From Thermus tenuipuniceus (GTDB lineage: Bacteria > Deinococcota > Deinococci > Deinococcales > Thermaceae), in contig NZ_KZ672958.1 in the NCBI RefSeq assembly GCF_002964845.1, positions 47,765 through 86,838 on the forward strand: a stretch of DNA of 39,074 nucleotides. Direction: 5' to 3'. Position numbers and translations under genes: made by a program. The notes beneath the pieces are model-generated. The model had not been told where the DNA came from. It saw only the letters and a list, made by a program, of their open reading frames with translations, and did not search any database. Shown one piece after another: positions 21,032-28,053 of the stretch (positions within the stretch are counted from its first letter, which is position 1; every line of letters starts with the position of its first letter).

Positions 21032-21445
21032 ATGGAGCGCACCTTTGTCATGGTGAAGCCCGACGGCGTGCGAAGGGGTCTGGTAGGGGAGATCCTTGCC
21101 CGCTTTGAGCGGAAGGGTTTTCGTATCGTGGGGCTTAAGCTTTTACAGATGACCCAGGAGCTTGCGGAAAGGCATTACGCCGAGCACCGGGAGAAACCCT
21201 TCTTCCCCGGCCTGGTGAGCTTCATCACCTCGGGTCCCGTGGTGGCCATGGTGCTGGAGGGGCCGAACGTGGTGGCCGAGGTGCGGAAGATGATGGGGGC
21301 CACCCACCCCAAGGACGCCCTCCCCGGCACCATCCGCGGGGATTTCGCCACCACCATCGACGAGAACGTGATCCACGGTTCCGCGAGCCTCGAGGACGCC
21401 AGCCGGGAGATCGCCCTTTTCTTCCGCCCCGAAGAACTCCTCTAG
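21032..21445 (+). CDS. ndk: nucleoside diphosphate kinase
   Basis: Ndk transfers the gamma phosphate between nucleoside triphosphates and diphosphates by a phosphohistidine. The 137-residue protein has [57 protein letters not shown], and [33 protein letters not shown], where the His of NVIHGS is the catalytic one. The length is normal. It follows the phosphatase by 21 bases. A TAAACT (21017-21022) lies between small CCCTAG and CTAGGG arms (21005-21010, 21024-21029) and may be its -10. Confidence 0.97.
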   Translation: MERTFVMVKPDGVRRGLVGEILARFERKGFRIVGLKLLQMTQELAERHYAEHREKPFFPGLVSFITSGPVVAMVLEGPNVVAEVRKMMGATHPKDALPGTIRGDFATTIDENVIHGSASLEDASREIALFFRPEELL

Positions 21446-21453
21446 GCCGGGGT

Positions 21454-21999
21454 TTACTCGCCGCTTTCGGGAGCCTGGGTCAGGCTTGGCGCCCGGAGGC
21501 GCTCCCAGGGGAAGTCGTCCAGGGGGTAAAAGCGGTCCGCCTGCTGGGCCAGGCGGTGGGAGGAAAGGGCGTGGAAGGTGGTGTTCTCCACCTGTTTGCC
21601 CATGTCCTGGACCACCCGCACCACCTCGGCGAAGTCCCCATCCCCGGAGACCAGTACCGCCACGTCGTAGGCGTCGGCGTAGGCCAGGCGCAGGATATCG
21701 ATGGCGATCTGGATATCCACCCCCTTTTCCACAAAGCCATCCGCCCGCCTTTCCAGCCTTCCTAGGCGCACGGCCACGTAGGGTACCCGCTTCAGGTAGT
21801 TGAGGAAGCTCTGGTGGGCCTTGGCGGCGGGGTCTTCCGGAGGGAGGGGGGCGTTGTAGTAGTAGGCGCGCAAAAGCCTGCGCCCGGCGGTGAGAAGGCT
21901 GATAAACTCCACGAAGTTAAGCCGATAATCCGGCCCCAGGTGTTGCACCAACCCCTTGTACAGGTTGGAGCCGTCGATGAATATCGCTACCCTTTCCAT
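21454..21999 (-). CDS. NYN-domain (LabA/DUF88) putative ribonuclease
   Basis: The 181-residue protein has the NYN fold of PIN-like nucleases: FIDGSNLYKG at the N-terminus (first acidic residue), GVDIQIAIDILRLAYADAYDVAVLVSGDGDFAEVVRVVQDMGKQVENTTF in the middle (acidic active-site residues), and a basic patch (LGRLERRADG). NYN proteins cut RNA, but no substrate can be inferred for this one. The C-terminus (SLTQAPESGE) is a short disordered tail. The start ATG at 21999 has GGAAAGGGG about 12 bases upstream. It stands alone between convergent ndk and co-oriented folB. The upstream gap contains a palindrome and a TATAAACT element. Confidence 0.85.
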   Translation of the reverse strand: MERVAIFIDGSNLYKGLVQHLGPDYRLNFVEFISLLTAGRRLLRAYYYNAPLPPEDPAAKAHQSFLNYLKRVPYVAVRLGRLERRADGFVEKGVDIQIAIDILRLAYADAYDVAVLVSGDGDFAEVVRVVQDMGKQVENTTFHALSSHRLAQQADRFYPLDDFPWERLRAPSLTQAPESGE

Positions 22000-22179
22000 A
22001 ATAGACCCGCCCCTTTCCGGGCTCCTTCAGTTTAGCCCAAGGGGGTGAGAAAGTTTATAGCCCACCGCTCCCTATGGAGCAGTGGGGGAAGGAATAGGCC
22101 TTCTTCGCGTAGCCCTTTTGGGCGGGGCTATCCTACCACGGTTTTCCCATGAGCGCAAGATGAGTGGCCGAAATGGGCT
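22000..22179. other. 180-base gap with promoter and inverted repeat upstream of the NYN gene
   Basis: An 11-bp inverted repeat with one mismatch (CCCACCGCTCC 22061-22071, GGAGCAGTGGG 22076-22086) lies just upstream of TATAAACT (minus strand, 22059-22052), a likely -10. The repeat therefore falls in the -35/-10 spacer and could be an operator or a structured RNA start. A GCCC-TTTT-GGGC hairpin near 22112 may mark the end of the folB transcript. No open frame with coding character or tRNA is seen. Confidence 0.5.
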
Positions 22180-22536
22180 CTAGGAGCGCAGTTTTTCCGT
22201 TTCCGCGTACACGTCGCGGAAGACCCCGGGGATGGGGGCGTGGGGCTTGTGCACCCGCACCCGTACTCCCTCGAGGCGAGGAAAAGCCTGCAGGAGGGCC
22301 TCCGCCAGGTGGTCGGCCAGGGCCTCGATCAGGTAGAAGCGCCGGTGGCGCACCACCTCCTCCACCAGGGCGTAGACGGCGGCGTAGTCCACGGTTTCCT
22401 CCAGCCGGTCCCCCCTGCCCTCAAAGGGCACCTTCAGCCAGAGGTCCACCACGAACCTGGCTCCCAGCCGGCCTTCCTCGGGCCTTACCCCGTGGCGGCC
22501 GTAGAACTCCAAACCCAAAAGGGCGATCTCCCCCAT
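22180..22536 (-). CDS. folB: dihydroneopterin aldolase
   Basis: FolB cleaves dihydroneopterin to 6-hydroxymethyl-dihydropterin in folate synthesis. From the ATG at 22536 it has 118 residues, starting MGEIALLGLEFYGRHGVRPEEGRLGARFVVDLWLKV (the FYGRHGV motif with the substrate-binding residues). It continues with LEETVDYAAVYALVEEVV, FYLIEALADHLAEALL and VRVHKPHAPIPGVFRDV, the full family pattern. An in-frame ATG lies eight codons upstream (22560) inside folP; I prefer 22536 because the family starts close to the first strand. It follows the folP stop by two bases, so it is co-transcribed with folP. Confidence 0.94.
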   Translation of the reverse strand: MGEIALLGLEFYGRHGVRPEEGRLGARFVVDLWLKVPFEGRGDRLEETVDYAAVYALVEEVVRHRRFYLIEALADHLAEALLQAFPRLEGVRVRVHKPHAPIPGVFRDVYAETEKLRS

Positions 22537-22538
22537 AT

Positions 22539-23357
22539 CTATCCCCAAAGGGCGTTCCACGCGGCCAAGGCCTCCCGGTGGGCGGCCACGTCGTGGACGC
22601 GAAGGATCCGGGCTCCCTTCATGGTGGCGAAAAGGTGGGCGGCCACGGAGCCGAAAACCCGTTTGGCGGGTTCCTCCACCCCGGTGAGCTCCCCGATGGA
22701 GCGCTTCCGGGAAAGCCCCACCAGGACGGGGTGGCCCAGGGCCACGATCTCTTCCAGGCGTTTAAGGAGGGTCAGGTTGTGTTCCAGAAGTTTCCCGAAG
22801 CCGAACCCCGGGTCCAGGACCACCTGGGGCACCCCGGCCCTCAGGGCTCTTTCCGCCTGGGCCTTGAGGAAGGCCTTCACCTCGGCCACCACGTCCCCGT
22901 AGCGGGCGTGGGCCATCATGGCCTGGGGGTCGGGCACGGGCATGTGCATGACCACCGCGGCCACCCCGTACCGGGCGCAGAGGGCCACCATGCGCTCGTC
23001 CCGAAGGCCCGTCACGTCGTTGATGAGGTGCGCTCCCAGCTTCAGGGCTTCCGCCGCCACCTCGGGCTTGCGGGTGTCCACGCTCACCGGCACCCCCAGT
23101 TCCAGGATGGCCTCGAGGGCGGGGAGAAGCCGCTTCTTTTCCTCCTCCACGGACACGGGCTCGGCTCCGGGGCGGGTGGATTCGGCCCCCAGGTCCAGAA
23201 GATCCGCGCCCTCGGCCACCAGGGTCTTGGCCCTTTCCAGGGCTCTTTCCGGGTCCAGGTAGAGGCTGCCATCGGAGAAGGAATCGGGGGTGAGGTTGAG
23301 GATGCCCATAACCCGGGGGCGGGACAGGTCCAGGGTGCGGTCGCGAAGCCAAAGCAC
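22539..23357 (-). CDS. folP: dihydropteroate synthase
   Basis: FolP condenses the pterin pyrophosphate with p-aminobenzoate to dihydropteroate, the target of sulfonamides. The 272-residue protein has GILNLTPDSFSDGS, LDLGAESTRPGAE, VPVSVDTRKPEV, LINDVTGLRD, VVLDPGFGFGK, GLSRKRSIG and ILRVHDV, all conserved TIM-barrel loops. It starts with GTG at 23357. TATAAT is six bases upstream, so the transcript is leaderless and covers folP-folB. Confidence 0.96.
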   Translation of the reverse strand: MLWLRDRTLDLSRPRVMGILNLTPDSFSDGSLYLDPERALERAKTLVAEGADLLDLGAESTRPGAEPVSVEEEKKRLLPALEAILELGVPVSVDTRKPEVAAEALKLGAHLINDVTGLRDERMVALCARYGVAAVVMHMPVPDPQAMMAHARYGDVVAEVKAFLKAQAERALRAGVPQVVLDPGFGFGKLLEHNLTLLKRLEEIVALGHPVLVGLSRKRSIGELTGVEEPAKRVFGSVAAHLFATMKGARILRVHDVAAHREALAAWNALWG

Positions 23358-23363
23358 GCAAGG

Positions 23364-23371
23364 ATTATATT
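23364..23371. promoter_or_regulatory. overlapping divergent -10 elements, folP and universal stress gene
   Basis: On the minus strand TATAAT (23369-23364) lies six bases before the folP GTG. On the plus strand TATATT (23366-23371) fits the -10 of the stress-protein gene, with GGGGGTGA as a ribosome-binding site before the ATG at 23390. The two elements share six bases. No strong -35 is seen. Confidence 0.55.
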
Positions 23372-23389
23372 GGGGCCAGGGGGTGAAGC

Positions 23390-24223
23390 ATGCGCCTGCT
23401 GGCTGCGGTGGACCTGGGAGAGGGTTTGGAGTCCTTGGTGGAAAGCGCCCGCTTCCTTCAGGAGGGGCTTGGAATCCCGGCGGAGCTCCTTCACGTGGTA
23501 CCCACCCCGTACTTCGAGGCCCTTGGCCGCCGTCTTCCCCATCTTAGGCCGGGGCTGGAGGAAGCCCTTAGCCGGATGGAGGCGGAGGTGGCGAAGACCC
23601 TGGTAGATACCGGGCTTAGGGCCCGGGTGCTCCGGGGTTTCCCCGCCCAGGTGGTGGCCGGGGAGGCCTTGAAAAGCCGCCTGGTCCTTTTGGGACAGCG
23701 GGGCACGGATGCCCTCGAGGTCCTGGCCCGGGGCGGGCTCGCCCGTTACCTCCTGCACCGAGGAGAGGTCCCGGTTCTGCTGCTCCCAAGAACCCTGAGG
23801 GGGGTGCGCCGCATTGCCGTGGGGTTGGACGATAGCCCCGCAAGCTTAAGCGCCTTCCGGGTGGCGGAGGCTTGGGGAAGGGCCTTGGGGGCTGAGGTCT
23901 TCGGCCTGCACCTGGTGAGCGGCCAGGGTGGGTGTTGCTTCCCCACCTATTTGGATCCTGAGACCTTGGGGCTAGCGGATGTTCTGGCCCGGGCCAAAGC
24001 CCATCTGGAAGCCCTCCTCAAGGCCACTGGAGTGGTGGAGGTATCCAAGGGGGAAGAGGAGCTGGACCTTTTGCGCTTGGCCAAGGCCCGGGAGGCGGAC
24101 CTCCTGGTTTTGGGTTCCAAAGCCAAGAGCACCTGGCGCCACCGGCTTGGGCGCATGGTGGAGGTGCTTTCCCACCGGAGCTCCTTGCCCCTCCTGGTGG
24201 TTCCCGAGGCCACGGTCTGGTAA
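23390..24223 (+). CDS. tandem universal stress protein (UspA family)
   Basis: This 277-residue protein has two UspA-like domains. Domain 1 (1-132) begins MRLLAAVDLGEGLESLVESARFLQ and ends RYLLHRGEVPVLLLP. Domain 2 (about 138-277) begins RRIAVGLDDSPASLSAFRVAEAW and has ADLLVLGSKAKSTWRHRLGRMVEVLSHRSSLPLLVVP, close to the ATP-binding G-2x-G-9x-G-S/T pattern but not exact. UspA proteins help cells survive starvation and heat or oxidative stress; the role here is inferred by family only. It precedes an MFS transporter by 10 bases, likely in one transcript, and has an overlapping divergent promoter with folP. Confidence 0.9.
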   Translation: MRLLAAVDLGEGLESLVESARFLQEGLGIPAELLHVVPTPYFEALGRRLPHLRPGLEEALSRMEAEVAKTLVDTGLRARVLRGFPAQVVAGEALKSRLVLLGQRGTDALEVLARGGLARYLLHRGEVPVLLLPRTLRGVRRIAVGLDDSPASLSAFRVAEAWGRALGAEVFGLHLVSGQGGCCFPTYLDPETLGLADVLARAKAHLEALLKATGVVEVSKGEEELDLLRLAKAREADLLVLGSKAKSTWRHRLGRMVEVLSHRSSLPLLVVPEATVW

Positions 24224-24233
24224 GGTAAGGCCC

Positions 24234-25439
24234 ATGCGCCACGGGCCCGGCTGGTACCTATCTCTTTCCGCCTACTGGTTCGCCACCAGCTTCAAGTGGT
24301 TCCTGGTCCTTCTGGTGATCCTGCCCGCCAAGGTGGCGGAGCTTTCCCCTCCCGAGGAGAAGGCCAGCCGCCTCGGCTTCCTCTTCGGCCTGGGGGCGGT
24401 GATGGCCATTCTTGGACCCCCCATCATGGGCTACTTCTCCGACCGCCTGGGCCGAAGAAGGCCCTTCCTCCTCGCGGGCAGCCTCCTCACCGCCATAGCC
24501 CTTCTCCTTTTGGCGCATGCCCCAAGCTACCTATGGCTCCTGGTGGCCTACCTCCTCCTGCAGGTGGCGGACGACCTGGCCACCGGGCCCTACTCCGCCC
24601 TCATCCCTGACCTGGTGCCCCGAAAGGAAAGGGGCATTGCCTCGGGGTACATGGGGGTGTTGCAGGTTTCCGGCCAGATCCTGGGAGGTGCGGTGGGGTT
24701 TCTTTTCCCTTTGGCCTTCCAGGCCTATCTGGCGGCCTTTTTGAACCTTCTGGGGGCCGGGCTTAGCCTCCGGGTTACCCTCGATCGGTCGGGGGTCCAT
24801 CCCCGTCCCTTCCTCACCGCCATGGCGGGGCCCTGGCGGGACCGGGATTTCCTTTTGGTCTACCTGACCCGCTTTTTGGTGATGCTGGGCTTTTACCTGG
24901 CCCAGACCTACCTGCAGTACTACCTGGCCGATGTGGTGCGGGTTTTCCAGGCCCTGGGGCGGACCCTTGCCAAAGAGCCCTTCCAGGCGGTGGCCCTTTT
25001 GGGCCTCCTCATCTCCTTGGGGGCGGCCTTGGCCAGCCTTCCCGCAGGGAGGGCCTCGGACCGGCTGGGCCGAAAGCCCCTGATCTACCTTTCGGGGGCG
25101 GGCCTCGGGTTGCTCATGCCCTTCATCCTGCTTTTCCCCCGGTATGACGCCATGCTGTTCCTGGCCCTTTTCTTTGGCCTTTTCTACGGGGTCTACCTGG
25201 CGGTGGACTGGGCTTTGGTGGCGGATGTGCTGAGGGATCCCAAGGCCCACGCCACCGACATGGGCTTATGGCAGACCGCAATCGTGGTGCCCCAGGTGCT
25301 GGCGGGGGCCTTTGGCCGCCCCCTGGACCTTCTGAACGCCCGGGGAGAGGGTTTTGGGTATCTGGTACTTTTCGTGCTGGCGGGGGTTTTCTTTCTCCTG
25401 GGGGCCTTCCTGGTAGCCCCGATCCGCCGGGCCCGTTAA
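24234..25439 (+). CDS. MFS-family transporter
   Basis: This is a 401-residue integral membrane protein with about twelve hydrophobic segments. The loop after TM2 is MGYFSDRLGRRRPFLLAGS, the D-R-x-G-R-R motif A of major facilitator transporters, and the second half repeats a similar loop ASDRLGRKPLIYLSG. Between the halves is a charged loop (YLADVVRVFQALGRTLAKEP). Substrate specificity cannot be read from the sequence. The ATG at 24234 directly precedes GPGWYLSLSAYWF, the first span. It follows the UspA gene by 10 bases, suggesting a link between stress and transport that is inference only. Confidence 0.92.
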   Translation: MRHGPGWYLSLSAYWFATSFKWFLVLLVILPAKVAELSPPEEKASRLGFLFGLGAVMAILGPPIMGYFSDRLGRRRPFLLAGSLLTAIALLLLAHAPSYLWLLVAYLLLQVADDLATGPYSALIPDLVPRKERGIASGYMGVLQVSGQILGGAVGFLFPLAFQAYLAAFLNLLGAGLSLRVTLDRSGVHPRPFLTAMAGPWRDRDFLLVYLTRFLVMLGFYLAQTYLQYYLADVVRVFQALGRTLAKEPFQAVALLGLLISLGAALASLPAGRASDRLGRKPLIYLSGAGLGLLMPFILLFPRYDAMLFLALFFGLFYGVYLAVDWALVADVLRDPKAHATDMGLWQTAIVVPQVLAGAFGRPLDLLNARGEGFGYLVLFVLAGVFFLLGAFLVAPIRRAR

Positions 25440-25749
25440 GAGCTTGGGATGGAAAGGAACCAGGGGAAAATCCCTTCTGGGCGCGACCTCGCGTTGACAT
25501 CGGTTTGGCCTCCTGGTGGGGGTGAACCTGCAGACCTCTTTCCTCATCCCCCCTTTGGCTTCGTCCTCTTCTACCTGGTGAAACGTGGCCCCCAAGGAGG
25601 TGAAGACCACGGATATCTATGGGGGGATTCCCTTCATTGGTCTTCAACTTCTGATTCTGCCTTTCGTCTACTTCCTGCGGGAGCCCATCCTGCGCTTTGT
25701 CAGCGGGATGGGCTTGGGTGGGTAGACCCCCAGGCCCTAGACTGGAGGT
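25440..25749 (+). other. 310-base gap holding a transporter remnant and the moaC promoter
   Basis: Between the MFS gene and moaC there is no intact gene. An imperfect inverted repeat near 25460-25480 (CCAGGGGA and TCCCTTCTGG) may end the MFS transcript. The stretch 25498-25725 is a decayed TRAP-transporter fragment. TAGACT at 25738-25743 is the likely moaC -10, and TTGGGT at 25714-25719 a weak -35. Confidence 0.6.
25498..25725 (+). pseudogene. C-terminal remnant of a TRAP transporter large permease (dctM)
   Basis: The frame starting at 25501 reads RFGLLVGVNLQTSFLIPP. After a lost base at the C run (25548-25553) the next frame gives PPFGFVLFYLV. After an extra A near 25581-25583 the first frame resumes with NVAPKEVKTTDIYGGIPFIGLQLLILPFVYFLREPIL and a TAG at 25723-25725. 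This is the well-conserved C-terminus of DctM permeases (VNLQTSFLTPPFGF...VAP.E..T.DIY.G..PF...Q). A TGA lies just upstream at 25495-25497, and no dctP, dctQ or N-terminal dctM is found. It is a 5'-truncated, doubly frameshifted relic. Confidence 0.8.
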
Positions 25750-26229
25750 ATGGACCTCACCCACTTTAAGGATGGCAGGCCCCACATGGTGGACGTGACG
25801 GAAAAGTCCGCCACCTTTCGCACCGCCACCGCCGAGGCCTATGTGGAGCTCACCGAAGAAGCCCTGGCCGCCTTGGAAGGAGGCGGGGTGGGGAAGGGGG
25901 ATCCCCTGGTGGTGGCCCAGCTTGCGGGCATCATGGGGGCCAAGAAGACCTCGGAGCTTATCCCCCTCTGCCACCCTCTGCCCCTCACCGGGGTGGAGGT
26001 GAGGGTGGAGCTGGAAAGGGAGGCCAGGCGGGTGCGCATCGAGGCCACGGTGCGCACCAAGGCGGAAACCGGAGTGGAGATGGAGGCCCTAACCGCCTGC
26101 GCCGTGGCGGCCCTCACCGTGTACGACATGCTGAAGGCGGCCTCCAAGGGCCTGGTGATCTCGAGGGTGCAGCTTTTGCACAAGGCGGGGGGGAAGAGCG
26201 GGGAGTGGCGGCGCCCCCCTGACCCTTGA
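25750..26229 (+). CDS. moaC: cyclic pyranopterin monophosphate synthase MoaC
   Basis: MoaC turns the GTP-derived 3',8-cyclo intermediate into cyclic pyranopterin monophosphate, the second step of molybdenum-cofactor synthesis. The 159-residue protein has [40 protein letters not shown], and [27 protein letters not shown], then [18 protein letters not shown]. These are the full active-site motifs. The ATG at 25750 lies six bases after TAGACT, so the mRNA is likely leaderless, although GGAGGT also abuts the start. No moaA is in the window. Confidence 0.97.
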   Translation: MDLTHFKDGRPHMVDVTEKSATFRTATAEAYVELTEEALAALEGGGVGKGDPLVVAQLAGIMGAKKTSELIPLCHPLPLTGVEVRVELEREARRVRIEATVRTKAETGVEMEALTACAVAALTVYDMLKAASKGLVISRVQLLHKAGGKSGEWRRPPDP

Positions 26230-26242
26230 TACCTCCGGGGTG

Positions 26243-26248
26243 TATCCT
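26243..26248 (+). promoter_or_regulatory. leaderless promoter of the NifX-like gene
   Basis: TATCCT is followed by exactly six bases and the ATG at 26255. CTGACC (26219-26224, 18-base spacing) overlaps the end of moaC and is a fair -35. Confidence 0.6.
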
Positions 26249-26254
26249 AGGGCT

Positions 26255-26575
26255 ATGCGCATCGCCGTCGCCCTATCCAAAAACGACGACCAAAAGGTCT
26301 ACCCGGGCCCCTTCGGGCACGCACCCCGCTTCGCCATCTACGAGGTGGAAGGGGAAGGAAAGGTGAGCCTCCTCGAGGTGCGGGAAAACCCCTACGCCGC
26401 CATGGAGGGGGGGAGGAAGCACGAGCTCATGCGGGAGCTACTCAAGGATGTGGACCTGCGGGTGGGGGCCCGCTTCGGCCACGGGGGTTCCATGGGAGCT
26501 TTCCCCATGGCGGAGCGGCTGGAGGTGGGTCCGGTGAGCGTGGCCGAGGCTTTGGAAAAGGTCAGGGCCCGCTAA
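26255..26575 (+). CDS. NifX/NifB-family cofactor-binding protein
   Basis: This is a small 106-residue protein: MRIAVALSKNDDQKVYPGPFGHAPRFAIYEVEGEGKVSLLEVREN at the start, and VDLRVGARFGHGGSMGAFPMAERLEVGPVSVAEALEKV at the end. It matches the RNase-H-like dinitrogenase iron-molybdenum cofactor-binding domain (NifX/NifY/NafY and archaeal MTH1175-like proteins). Members bind or carry Fe-S or Fe-Mo clusters. No nitrogenase genes are nearby, so the role is unknown; the neighbouring moaC suggests a molybdenum link as inference. I chose the ATG at 26255 over an upstream GTG because TATCCT is six bases upstream. Its end overlaps the next convergent gene by 14 bases. Confidence 0.88.
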   Translation: MRIAVALSKNDDQKVYPGPFGHAPRFAIYEVEGEGKVSLLEVRENPYAAMEGGRKHELMRELLKDVDLRVGARFGHGGSMGAFPMAERLEVGPVSVAEALEKVRAR

Positions 26576-27515
26576 AGTAGCGCCTTAGAAGCTCCTTGGC
26601 CTCAGGGGAGAGGGGAGTGCGCTCCAAGTAGACCTCCACCCCCCGGCGCACCTCCTCTGGAGGGCTTCCCTCCCGCCAGGGGGAGGGTAGGTTCTGGCCC
26701 TTTCCTTCCCGGCCGGGCCCGAGGAGTTCCTGCCCGGGACCGGTGGGCTCCGGGAGGGGCAAGGGGGCGGGAGCCTCCAGCGTTGGGGAGGGTCCTGAGG
26801 CACCTGGGGTGGGGGTGCCTGCTCCCTGAGGCTGGCCCGGTTCCTGACCTGGGACCTCCTGGGTGGCTTCTGGCTTTCCTTCCCCGCCGCTTGGCGCCCG
26901 GGTGCCCTGCCCCGGGGCCTGGGGGGAACCCCCGGGGGAGGATCCCTGGGGGCTAGGCTTTGCAGCCTGCCCCTCTTGGGGGGTTGGGGCGGAGTGGCCC
27001 TGGCCTGGCTCCTTCCCTTGCGGGCTCCTGGGGGCCTCTGGGGAATCCGAGGTCGGCGTGGTTTTCCCAGGTGAAGCCCCGGGTGCTTCGGCCGGCCTCT
27101 CCCTTTCCGAGGGGGTTTGGGGGATTGCGGGGCGCCCGGCGTTGGGAGGGGACCAGAAGGGGCTTGCTTTCCTGGGAGGAAGCTTCGTCCACAAGCCCAG
27201 GGCCAAGGCCAGGAGGACCAGGTAGAGGGCGAAAAGGCCCAGGGGGAAGGGGGGAAGAGGGATCTCCACCTTGCGGGCCTCCTGCCAAAGCCGCTCCTCC
27301 CCGTAGGCCAAGGCGGTGGGATAGGCCAGACTGGCCCGGGCGATCTCCCGTAGGGCCCGCCCTTCCCAAAGCCGGGCGGGAAGCAAAAAGGGTAGGAGGG
27401 AGGCCAGGGCGAAGAAGGGGTGGAGAAAGCCTAGAAGCGCCAAGGGAATGGCCAAGAGGAGCCGGTGGCGCCAGGCCAGGCGCCTTGCGTAAAGAAGGTG
27501 GAACCCGGGCTCCAC
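26562..27515 (-). CDS. membrane protein with long proline/glycine-rich region, unknown
   Basis: The 317-residue protein has two or three hydrophobic spans near the N-terminus (about 17-45 and 95-110, separated by a charged stretch). A low-complexity region of about 150 residues follows, rich in Pro, Gly, Glu, Ser and Gln with PGQ/PQG-type repeats (about 120-275). A short conserved-looking C-terminus (RRGVEVYLERTPLSPEAKELLRRYFSGP) ends it. I do not recognise the family. Topology suggests an inner-membrane anchor with a flexible, possibly periplasmic arm. It starts with GTG at 27515, nine bases after GATAAT. Its end overlaps the NifX-like gene. The frame is open throughout with normal third-position GC. 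Confidence 0.75.
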   Translation of the reverse strand: MEPGFHLLYARRLAWRHRLLLAIPLALLGFLHPFFALASLLPFLLPARLWEGRALREIARASLAYPTALAYGEERLWQEARKVEIPLPPFPLGLFALYLVLLALALGLWTKLPPRKASPFWSPPNAGRPAIPQTPSERERPAEAPGASPGKTTPTSDSPEAPRSPQGKEPGQGHSAPTPQEGQAAKPSPQGSSPGGSPQAPGQGTRAPSGGEGKPEATQEVPGQEPGQPQGAGTPTPGASGPSPTLEAPAPLPLPEPTGPGQELLGPGREGKGQNLPSPWREGSPPEEVRRGVEVYLERTPLSPEAKELLRRYFSGP

Positions 27516-27556
27516 GGCAAGACCATTATCCCCCGCCAGGGGTTAAGGAAAAGGTG

Positions 27557-27578
27557 CCCGGGGCCTTTAGGCCCCGGG
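27557..27578 (-). terminator. terminator of the cytochrome c gene
   Basis: A perfect 9-bp stem (CCCGGGGCC at 27557-27565, GGCCCCGGG at 27570-27578) with a TTTA loop (plus strand) lies 18 bases after the gene. On the minus strand it is followed by CACCTTTTCCTTAA. Confidence 0.85.
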
Positions 27579-27596
27579 GGGAGGGAGTACACCGGT

Positions 27597-28025
27597 CTAC
27601 TTGACCGGAGGACGGGACTTGAGGACCTCCTGGGGGGAGAGGGCCCTGGCCATTTGCGCCTTCACCTCGGCGGCGCTGATGGGCTTGGCCTTGGACTTGG
27701 CGAAGGTGGTGAGGACGTGGTTCAGGAGGTCGGCCACCTCCTGGTCCTTGAGCTGGCGGAAGGGGGGCATGACCCCGTTATAGGTTTTGCCCTCCACCGT
27801 AAGGCTTCCCTGGAGGCCGTAGAGGACCACCCGGATCAGGTACTCCCGGCCCCCCTTGGCCTGGACCACCTTGTCCAGGTGGGTGAGGGACGGGAAGGCT
27901 CCAGGGACTCCCTGGCCCGTGGCCTGGTGGCAGCTTTGGCAGTTGGCGGAGTAGAGCTTGGCCCCGGGGCTTTGCCCAAGGGCCAGAAGGCCCAGGAAGA
28001 GCAAGGCGGGAAAGAGGCGCTTCAT
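27597..28025 (-). CDS. periplasmic c-type cytochrome, cytochrome c-552-like
   Basis: This one-electron carrier is exported to the periplasm. The 142-residue precursor has a signal peptide (MKRLFPALLFLGLLALGQ) and one haem motif CQSCH (Cys29, Cys32, His33). The region GREYLIRVVLYGLQGSL...YNGVMPPF with axial Met86 is very like T. thermophilus cytochrome c-552, which donates electrons to cytochrome ba3 oxidase, as is the long C-terminal helix (AAEVKAQMARALSPQEVL). I call it c-552-like rather than c-552 because paralogues exist. CATAAT lies six bases before the ATG (28032-28037), a leaderless promoter. A terminator follows. Confidence 0.9.
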   Translation of the reverse strand: MKRLFPALLFLGLLALGQSPGAKLYSANCQSCHQATGQGVPGAFPSLTHLDKVVQAKGGREYLIRVVLYGLQGSLTVEGKTYNGVMPPFRQLKDQEVADLLNHVLTTFAKSKAKPISAAEVKAQMARALSPQEVLKSRPPVK

Positions 28026-28053
28026 GGCTCCATTATGGGGAACCTCCCTCCCC

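Noticed and set aside
22052-22140. Possible cobalamin-type riboswitch or small RNA upstream of the NYN gene
   Set aside because: I could not match a B12 box, GEMM, TPP or other conserved core; only simple inverted repeats are visible.
22164-23606. Long open frame opposite folB, folP and the folP promoter
   Set aside because: It is antisense to two recognisable enzymes and has low-complexity composition; it also runs into the stress-protein gene.
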